This document shows, one piece after another, positions 22,341 to 32,900 of a stretch of 64,000 bases of DNA. Under the pieces are notes generated by a model. The model had not been told where the DNA came from, did not search any database, and saw nothing but the letters and a program-made list of their open reading frames with translations. The DNA is taken from positions 372,001 through 436,000 of the forward strand of contig JASANG010001414.1 of assembly GCA_030248215.1 (NCBI GenBank), written 5' to 3'. Each line of letters opens with the position of its first letter. The first letter of the stretch is position 1. A program made the translations under genes and the position numbers. This DNA comes from Enoplolaimus lenunculus. Taxonomy: Eukaryota; Nematoda; Enoplea; Enoplida; Thoracostomopsidae.

Positions 22341-22781
22341 CACGACTCGAATAAGAAAAGGGATAATAAAGGGGGGTCACCATTTTGAGCCCAATCAATA
22401 GGAGTCCGTGTCTCTAGTCCGTAAAGCGGATAGAGCCTATAGACCCTATTTAGAGTCGATAAATGCCAATTGTCCCTAATTGCAGTGCATAAATGACTCT
22501 AGGGCCAAATAAAGTTGAGTTCCCAACTTTATAGCAAACTTAAGTTTTGAAAATACATTCCTAAGTATAACCGAGTATTATTGCTCAAGCTTTTGATACA
22601 AGACAAGTAAACGTTTAATTCAGCGGATAATTGCAGTACCGGATATATATCAGTAACGAAGGGCGGCGGAGCGTGGGTTAAAAATAAATAGTCTGTAACC
22701 GAATATCTGAGGAGGAGAAGGAGGGCACCCTTAGGAAAAGCCAAATGAATATTAGTCCCCCACTCTTATTCGGGCCGCTAA
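22341..22781. mobile_element. 450-bp inverted-repeat element, copy 2 (reverse)
   Basis: Reverse-oriented relative of 40127-40580: CACGACTCGAATAAG at one end and CTTATTCGGGCCGCTA at the other, with AGTCCGTAAAGCGGAT and GACAAGTAAACGTTTAATTC inside. Confidence 0.75.
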
Positions 22782-22784
22782 TAT

Positions 22785-22845
22785 ATCTGTATATAGATAT
22801 ATGTATATAATATATCTATATATAATATATATTTATATATTGAAA
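22785..22845. repeat. TATA microsatellite
   Basis: Run of TATATCTATATATA units. Confidence 0.85.
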
Positions 22846-22874
22846 AATGGCTTGGTGGTGTTATTTTCGTTAAG

Positions 22875-23110
22875 CAGACACTATGGCCCATATTCTCAAA
22901 TGCATATAGCACCCATTATCTGTTAGCGAAAGGTTTCAAACTGACGAACTCTTGCCAGTGTGGATTTTATATTTTACAGAAGTAACTCGGGCAAATCATT
23001 TGTAAAAAATGTCCTGACATACGAACCTCACCATTCGCTGGTTCGAAAGTTAAAGCTCATCACAAATACGGTAATAGATGCTACACATATATGATAATAC
23101 GGGACGATAT
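22875..23110. mobile_element. Inverted-repeat element with ATTCTCAAATG ends, copy 1
   Basis: Starts GGCCCATATTCTCAAATGCA and ends near ACACATATATGATAATACGG. It shares TTCGAAAGTTA and the order of motifs with 29539-29772. It ends about 200 bp before the K+ channel start codon. Confidence 0.6.
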
Positions 23111-23311
23111 TGTTATTTGTCTAATGTGATTCTTTAATTTTCACAAATTTTTTTAGATTTTTAAAATTTGCTGATGCTATTTGATCCGAAGCAATATACA
23201 AAACAATTAATGGCATTTTTGAAAACGTTTAGACAGAACAATAATTGAAACATATACAATATTCGTCCAAAGCACAAAACAAGCCAACATTAAGTTGATA
23301 ATCCGTCAAAA

Positions 23312-23971
23312 ATGAAATCAATTGTCAATGTTAGCGGTGGCAGATGCTCTATTCGCTCTCACGACCACGACAAACTGTCCCAGTGTTCCAGTTCTGGTTC
23401 TAAAATTCCACGCAAACGATTATGGCAAAAATTTCAAACCCGCAAGCCAGAAAACTGTACCACAGACCTGGAGTCAAACGATGCCATAGCAGAATGTGTC
23501 GGCTCTTCATCGTCCCTACGAGGGCCATCATCCGTTATAGACACTCCCTTGCCCATATACACCTCCCAGCATACCGTGGTATCAACTCCCGGCTCAGAAC
23601 GTTTTCTGAAGCGAGTTAGACGTTTTGGTCGCCGAAGTAATCCTGAACGGTTACGTTTAACTGAATGCAGTGTTCAACTTGAAAATGAAACTGCTCTGAG
23701 AGACTCCCAAGACCAACCGCCAATGATTTCTCGTCAATTTAGCCAATCCGAGTCGGATTTATTGCGCTGTTCGTCGGCAAATATGCCTGTAGAACATCGT
23801 ACGATGCAATCACCGCTGCTATATTGTTCAAGAAATAGCGACTCAAAGCATTTACCAGCGTATGTTAAACTTAATGTCGGCGGTCAACGCTTTATTCTAC
23901 TACGACAAAACCTACAAAAACATCCCAGTTCGCTGCTGGGACGACTTAGCACTCTACCTCATGAATTAATG
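23312..23971 (+). CDS. Kv channel, exon 1 (N-terminus and start of T1)
   Basis: Begins [10 protein letters not shown]. About 190 residues rich in Ser, Arg and Pro precede T1, which starts [16 protein letters not shown] and breaks at PHELM before GTATGC (phase 0). The first ATG of the open frame was chosen; a later start would still contain T1. Confidence 0.88.
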
Positions 23972-26900
23972 GTATGCAAGTTTATGCAATAGTTTTTTTA
24001 ATTTTGCTTTAAAATTATACACAGAAAAAATTTCAAATAAATGTCAGCACACTACAACTTAGGCTTAGGCTTAGGCTTAGGCTTAGGCTTAGGCTTAGGC
24101 TTAGGCTTAGGCTTAGGCTTAGGCTTAGGCTTAGGCTTAGGCTTAGGCTTAGGCTTAGGTTTAGGGTTATGCTTAGGCTTAATTTTAAATTTTCTGCAGT
24201 GAAAAGTTTTGAATTTTAGACATTACTAGTCTTGAAAACCGAGACATTTGTGTTTTAACAAATTTTAACTTCAATCTGTTTTTTTTTAAATTCAAGAAAA
24301 TATTAATGTTGCCAACGATAAAGTTTTTTAAACTTCAAATTTCTGGAACTGAAGTTTCTGATTTTAATGTATGTAAACGAGTTGCTCCGCTTAAGTTTTG
24401 TGTATTCGGGTTCAACTGCGGGTTCCTTCAACTTATGCTTACGCCTTGGTCAAAGCTTAGGTTAAAAATTTATGGAGTCTGTTTGTGTTTCTTTGCTTGT
24501 AAAACTCTATACTTATGGGTTGGAAACATGAACAAAATCAAGCCTTACGTTTCAGAATTCAGATTTATTTGTCTGAAAAATTTGAAAAACTTATGATAGA
24601 ATTTCCAACTTTAGCTGACAAAAATTTAAGTCTTATAGTTCGGAAAAGTTTTAGAATTTAAAGTTTAGAAATTAAGACATTATAACAATATGTCGTTAGT
24701 TTCAGACAAAAGCCTGCGAAATTTCATTGCTTTGTTTCTAAATATAACAATTGGTTCTGTGTGTAGATTAATCGACTCCGGATCCGGTGACGTTGTTACT
24801 TCGAAGTTTACTTAAGCTTGACTACAACGAACTGCTGTGATCTTGGCCAAAATATTCGTGCATCATAGACGACGCACAATAAAGTATTTATCACTTCGTG
24901 GAAAAATTGCACCGCAAACCATAATATGTCGGTATTTTTAGGCCTATTCTACTATGCTAAACCACTTTTTACAAACCGTATATAGCTAGCTACAAATTGT
25001 CACATAAACAAAAAAATGCACCTACGAAAAAGAGTGGCGCTATACTTTTGATGACTTTCGGCGCCGTCCGTCATCATCCGGCGCCGTCCGTCATCATCCA
25101 TCATCGCACGTCACCGTGCGGTATTGTACGTGAATTACACGCACGATACTGTATGATGACGGACGGTGACGGACGGCGCCGTTCTGTGCTGTACAACAAG
25201 TATAGCGACACTGTAATGCAATATTTTTATTTTTCAGGTATTAGTCTGTGATGCGTACATTCAAGAAGACGACGAGTACTTTTTCGATCGCTCAAGCGTA
25301 TTGTTCGAGCTAATCGCGAATTACTATCGCACCGACTGTTTTCATGTTTCTGACTGGATTTCACGTGACTCACTGCGCCGAGAGTTAGACTACTGGCAAG
25401 TCAGAAATGTTGCAACGTACGAGCATCCGACAACGAATTATACCGAACTGGATACAAGCTTAATTGTTGAAGAATCTGATTTGGCGTTTGATCAAAGTGA
25501 CGCTGAAGACGAAAAAATTATAACCAACCGTTCATGCTCAGGTAGAATAGCGGCAGATATGCAACAGAAATAGTGGGAATATCTCAATTTCCTCGAAGAT
25601 TCAAAAGTATAAAGACTGACGTTGACCGGTTCTAGGACAACGTGCTAATTTCGAAGGTTATTCACGCCAGCTGTGTTTGCCCAAAATGGTTGGATTTTGT
25701 AAATTTTTTGTTTCTTTTTTGAAAAATTCAATTTTCACGGTGCCAAGGTTCCCCCTTGGAACCTAAAATTTTTTTGGCAAAAACATATAGAAAAATTATG
25801 TACTATTCGACGCAGTTTACAGAGTTGAGTCGAAAGATGATAAATTGTGCGCAACCAATCAGTTCTTTGACAATAACTCGTTAACCACACGTCTGATCGC
25901 GGAAATTTATCACCATTAAACTTAGCTCCGCAGGCTGCGTCTAATGTTATACAAAATGTGTGAAGCTGTTTGATCTTAAAAATCGAATTTTTCAAAAATA
26001 GGCTATGACAAGCTCAAATATGCAAAACTTTTCAAAATGTAACCATTTCTGGGCAAACGCATGATGGGGATGACAGAAAAGACCCCTAAATATTTAGTCT
26101 AGAAATTATGATGCCCCCATTAGCCAATTGGCGCGGTTCATTCGGCATGTTCGCTTTGGGGCTTGTCCAGTGGATTCAGCACAATGAGCTAGTCTATCAG
26201 TGTACCAGTTTCATAGCCTTGCAGTGGGCAGGTGCATTACGCACCACTACAAAGATACCAAATATGGATCCCCTGGAAACGACGTGAAAACTGGTTTATC
26301 CTATATGTCTCGATGGCTGATGTCAACGATACTGTGGTAATGGCGGTTTGCCGAATGATTCGAAAGTTATGACCCACGAAATTATAGTGCAAACACACAC
26401 TGATTCGATAAGAATCTATCCCTGACATATTCGTATAAAGGTTCGTAACTTTTGAACCAGGCACCCTGCAGCCCTAAAAATGGTACCGTTGAAATCAGCA
26501 CGTTATGGTCTATAAGATAAGTTACTTTTCATTAATTTCCTAAAAAAAGTCTTTTTTCAAATCTGTGGAAGCAGGCCTCTATAATTAACACGAGGCGTTT
26601 GTGTTGTGCTTTAGTAAGCTCTTCCTAATAGTTTGGGGGCTCGTACTGAAGTACAATTTTTGATTTTATTGCGTAAGAAGATATTTGTTTGACAACCAAC
26701 CTTCAACAAGTAATAAACCTTACACTGTAAATTCCAATTAGTTAATGAATCAGCTTAGACTGAAAGTTAGTTACTTTTGAGTTAATAAGAGTTAACTTTA
26801 ACTCACTTTGGTGTGAGCTGATTCTTACTCTGAGTTGAGTTGAGTCTGGTTGAGTTGATTAATTAAATCAGAATGAGCTGAATCAACTCAGAATTATGAG

Positions 26901-29900
26901 TTTTGATAGATAGTCCTAACATAGCCAGAGTGATCCAACTCGTTCTGAGTTAATATCAGCTCACTGGAATTTACAGTGCGGCAACGTTGGACCATGTAAA
27001 GATCAGGGGCGGAACGTTTTTCTGTCGGATTAGAAAAGAGTAATTTTAATGTTTAGACTGATTTTTTTACTTGGCTTAGGCTTACGCTTAGGCTTAGGTT
27101 TAGGAATATGCTCATTCTTACGCTTAGACTTAGGCTTAGGAATATGCTCATTCTTACGCCCAGACTTAGGGTTAGGCTTAGGTTTACAAACATGTTTGTA
27201 ATACTGTTCCGCCCCTGTTCTTTACGTTGGCTGCAACGTTTAAGACATGTTTTTAAATTTTTGTTGCAGGAAATTACTGGTCGGACTGCAGCTCATTCCA
27301 AGCACGGGTGTGGAAAGGTTTAGAAGAACCTTTGTCGTCAATTTCTGCAATAGTGAGTTGTTAGTAGCATAAGCCTATTCCTAAGCCTAATTCTTAATCA
27401 GAGCTTAAGCCTCAGCATAACAATGAGCTTATACTTAAGCCTATGCCTAAGCTTAAGCATAAGCAAAATATAGTCCAAAACTTAAGCTTGCTCTATTAAA
27501 GTCATACAGAAAAACGTTCCGCCCCTGATTTTTACATGGACCACGCTTTGTTAAACTAGAGTTTTTATGCTTCAAGCGCATCTGAAAGCAGGGTAGAGCA
27601 TCGGAAAATACCAACTGAAAAACGGTTTTTCCGGGTGTTTCCGTTTTTTTTCCGAAAAGGCGGAAAAACGGAAAAAATTCTCACTATAATCTCAATAAAT
27701 TGCCGCAAACAGTGACACAACATCGCCGAAAACGTGAAAAATTAGTTTCTCGCATGGTCCCGTCATCGCAAAGGCTGATTTACTAGGGAAAAATCTGTGG
27801 CGGATCCAAGAAACTCTAAAATGGGAGACCACACGAGACATAGTGCAAGCATTCGTGTTTGAAGCGAGCCGAAAACCAAATGCCATTTTAGTGCTAAACC
27901 TTTAAATACAATTTTTTTGGGTTTCCCATATTGGATCCGCCAATAGGCGGAATAGGTTCTGATATTTTTACGGGGATATTCACGGAAATCTTACATTGTA
28001 CACAGCTTGATTACAAGGTATAGTGACACAAACTACTACCGTTTGTTTAGATTTCAACAGTACAAACTTTTTTAGATTGGTATGGGTCCGGAAGGTTGAA
28101 TGGATTCTTAGTTCCTGTGAGCGCTATTCCAAATATTTGTGCTAATGATAACCAACGCTAAACGCTTACATAAATACACCGAATCGACGCAATTTTTGGT
28201 TTGCCAGCAAAGCAGAGATTGATCACCTCCCGTTATCACAGCTTCTACCTGTGTTTACCATAATTAGAAATATTTCTATCTGTAACCGTTCATACTACAG
28301 ACAACGAAACCGAAATAATGAAATACCAGCAATGAAAACGAAATAATTTTATAAACCAGCAATTCCATCTAAGTTTTGAAAAAAATTCAATTTAGCAAAG
28401 CAAGATCTCTTAAACGTATTAAAGCTGCAAGTTCTCGCTAGCAACATCACGTCGCAATGCAATTTTAAATGCTCTTTTATTTCAGATATTTTCATGCGTT
28501 TCGTACATGTTTATATTCGCTACGGTTGTTCTGCTTGTAATGGGTTCACTGCCTCAATTTCAAGTGTCGTATGATTACGCAATGGCGAACAGTTATTTTT
28601 CGTCATGCTCACAGTGCGCTGCGATCAACGAAACCGATATGCTTTGGAGGAATTCAACCGAAGTAGCGAATGGTTACGAAGATGACGCGTCTGAGGTTTG
28701 CCAAATACCGCAGCCAGTTTAACGTATTTGAGAGACTAGAAATTGTAGTTCAGATCATGCTAACATTTTGCATATTTTGCACGTAAATGCGAAGTAAGTG
28801 TGTCGCTATACTTGTCGTGCGGTGCCGACGTCCCGACGTCGTGCCTCACCGTGCAGTATCGCACGTAATTTGTGACGCACAGGCAACGGACGGCACTGGA
28901 CGGCGCACATCATTGTCCGGCGCCACATGACAAGTATAGCACGACCTTAAAGCGTTCCCAACAAAACAACCCGATTTCCGCGGTCGTCTAAAACCGCATT
29001 GCCGGTGGCTGTGGGTTTTCTAGGAGTCTGAAGTAACTTAGGTTTGGACACCTGGAACTACTCATAAGCGACGCTAATTTTGCTACTGACGACACGTTTG
29101 AGATGTGTTTGCAGTCAGTTGTTTGATGTAAGACAACCATACCTTGAAACATTAGAATTATGCTTTATGCAGTAATCATAACATTAATGACCTGCTACTG
29201 ACAAATTAAAGTAAAGATTTTCGAAATTGATATTCACAGAAATGCGCGAAACTAAAAAGCGACCATTTTTGCTGACCTGAGGAACGCGAGAGCGGGTGCC
29301 AGCAATATCATACATCTGACTGCAGCGTAGTGTAGAATTAATTTCAATTGTTTAATTGTTTAAATGTTTGGGTCAATGTATAAAATAGGACCATAACAGT
29401 ACTAATAAAAGCCCATTCCTAAGTCTAAGCCTATGCGTAACAGTAAGCTCAAGCCTAAACAAAAACATATCTGTGTGTAAGCTTGCTCTATGACAGTCGC
29501 ACATAAAAACGTTCCGCCCCTGAACTATAATACCTTGACCAAATGGCCAATATTGTCAAATGTGCATAGCAACTATTATCAGTTAGTAATTGATTTTCAA
29601 ATTCACTAACTATCACGGTTATTGAACTCAACATTGATACAGACGTAAAGCAACGAATGAAGCAAAAAATGTGCTGAATCGCGAGCCTCAGCATTTATTG
29701 ATTCGAAAGTTACAAGACCTATTACCAACTGGCGATAAGGTGCTACACCCATTTGAGAATACAGGTCCAAGTTACACTTGTTTTGTAGCCTGAAGTCCAT
29801 CCAAACATCGAAGTCGCCGACATCATTTGTGTGATATGGTTCACCCTTGAGTACGCGGTTCGTTTGTGGGCGGCACCAAATCGTTTGAAGTATCTTCGAT

Positions 29901-32900
29901 CAATGTACAGCATTATTGACATTTTATCGTTTTTGCCGTGTTACGGTGAATTAATCGCTAAATCGATGTGCGTTTGTGATAATTTGTCATCTGTATCAAA
30001 AAGTATGATGGCACTGCGTGTGTTGCGGATTTTGCGTGTGTTTCGCGTTGTTCGAGTGCTTAAACTTGCCAGGTATTCAACTATAAAGTGATCTTGATTA
30101 GCAGTAAGCCTAAGCCTAAGCCTAAGCCTAAGCCTAAGCCTGAGCCTAAGCCTATGCCTAAAACCTAAGCCTATGCCTAAGCCTAAGCCTAAGCCTAAGC
30201 CTAAGCCTAAGCCTATGCCTAAAGCCTAAGCCTAAGCCTAAGCCTAAGCCTAAACACGGATCTAGAAACTTTATGACTGGAGGAGGCAGTTTGATATACA
30301 ATACTAAAAACATTTCGTCAGCCAAGCGAGCGAGAAACCAGACGCAGTTTTAGTACTGAAACTTAACAAAAGACGTATTTTGATGCCTGCCTACGGCAAA
30401 CCTTAGTGGTAGAGGCGAATCCAGAAATTTTTATAACAGGATCGCGAGATTTAACACTGGAGAAATACTAGTCAGCGACGCAAGTGACAAGCCAAAACGC
30501 TATTTTAGACGTAAAATCCTTAATACAAAATTTCGAGTTTGATTCCTATTTGGGGGGGGCTAGGTTGAAGTGATGCCCCCTTTCATTTGTCAATGCTGGG
30601 TGGTGCCCTAGATCCACCTGTCCTGAGTGCTGCAGAGAGGGAAAACAAAGTAAGGATCATGCCTTCTACCTGCCAATTTTTAATTCGAACCCAAAAACCA
30701 TATCATTACACCAGATGGTAATGCTTTTAAATTTTTTATTTCGAGGGCCGCCCCTTTTGCAGTGAATCCTACGGGCTTATAACATTTTTTTAGTTTTCTA
30801 CCGAAATATATTCGCGTCGCTCTTACAACAATAATAATTAAATCAATTTTGTTCCTCTTAGCGGGCAAGGTTAACAACTTGTCATTCTAAACTCATGCAC
30901 AAAGGGGCGGCAAAATTAGCTATTTCTGTTATTCAACGCTTACCAATTTGTGGTGTGAGTGCATCAAACGGCGCCTGAAGCCTTTAATAGACTCTGAGCA
31001 TCTCAGCCCTTGAACTGATTCACACACACCTCAAAATTGGTAATCGTTAACTGACCGAAGGTGTATCTTTCTGTCTGTTTTGTTGCAATTTTTGAAACAA
31101 ATTATACGTTTTCATGTTGTTTGTTTAATCAGTTTTTATTTATTTCAGGCACTCAATTGGAATTCAAGTAATTGGCAAAGCGATGCAACAAAGTGTGCCT
31201 GAAATGATGATGCTTACAACTGTTGTCACAATCGTAACCATACTATTTTCAACAATTATTTACTATTTAGAAATGGGAACCGCAGATAACAAGTTTATCA
31301 GTATACCAGAAGCCGCATGGTGGTGCATTGGTATGTGATAATTTCAATATACTACCAAGCATGTTTGATACTGTAAAGTATAGTACATTCAAATTGGCAT
31401 GTGGAGTGCAAAGCGTAACTTTAACTTATATATCTGAGGGTGGGACCGGATACCAAAGGAAACGGAGCCAGATAATTTTAATATCCGGTCGAAACCGCGA
31501 CCGGATAGTTAATTCCAATGGCGGATCCACGGTTGGGGCCACCCCGGCCGTGGGCCCCCCCCAACAGCATTTCGACAACAATTATATAGTGTCTATTGCT
31601 GTTCTACGCTGTTTACTTCTCTTTTTTATACACAATAGTATAAGCACGCTTTAAAGTTTTAATTCAAATCCAATGCTAGATAGTATTCAAATATCAGAAC
31701 GGGTTTGTGTTGCTCAAACCAAGCATTTGGATACTATTAAGTATAGACCATTCAAATTGGCATCTAGAGTGCAAATTGTAACTTTAACATATATATGTCA
31801 CGGTGGGACCGGATACCAAAAAACCCGGAGCCAGATAATCTAATATCCGGCCGGAGCCGCAGTCGGATAGTTGATTCAAATCCAATGATATATAGTATTC
31901 CAATACCACAACGTAGCTAACAATTAATTCGCACATGGTACTTATCTTCATAAGCCTCTGGAAAAGATTTAAAAACGTACGGAATATGCATCTGGAAATT
32001 AATAAAATAGCCTATTGTGTAGATATCGCCAAAATAATCTTATTCGTACCATTTTTTTGTCTATTCAGATTCAACTGAATATTTCAATTCGAGGAGCACA
32101 ACTTTGAAAGAGACTCCTTGCGGCCCTAAATATACCTCGCACCTCAAGACTTTAGCGTCAAAACTTGTAAAGCCTCTGGAAAAGATTTAAAAACGTACGG
32201 AATATGCATCTGGAAATTAAAAAAATTGCCTATTGGGTAGATATCGCCAAAATAATATTAATGGTACTATTTTTGACTACTCAGATTCAACTGAATATTT
32301 CAATTAAACGAGCACAACTTTGAAAGAGACTCCTTGCTGCCCTAAATATACCTCGCACCTCAAGACTTTAGCGTCAATACTTGTAAACTACGTTACTTTT
32401 TATTTACATTTCTGGTTGCACAAATTCTGTACCGCCGACACTATATAATGTGATCAAGTTTATATAAAATGTGGTCAATGTTGCTTTTAGAGCTGTAACA
32501 GTAGATTAAGCGCATTTCTGAGCCTAAGCCTAAGCCTAAACGTTGCAAAAGCGTATTCCTAAGCCTAAGCGTTGCAAAAGCGTATTCCTAAGCATAAGCC
32601 TAAGCGTAAGTCTAAGTCGAAGCAAAAAATGTAGTCTAGAATGTAAGCCTACTCGAGACGGCCTTAAACGTAACATGGGCCGTTTCGCTCAACAAAATTC
32701 TTACCGATTTGCTTACAAACATCTGCTTAAATCTGTTACTGTTCACCTGGCAAAAGTATTGACCACTAGTATTAGAGAAAGAAAGTTATATAATGCCCAT
32801 AATTTGTTTTTATCTGTGAGGTTTATAATCGGTCTATGTCTGCCAACGCTGCAATCTAATTTAAAGTCAAATCAAATCAACATTTTTTGCCTTTCATTCC

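Noticed and set aside
24054-24180. A true chromosome end marked by (TTAGGC)n
   Set aside because: The array is internal to a continuous K+ channel gene, with coding exons on both sides.
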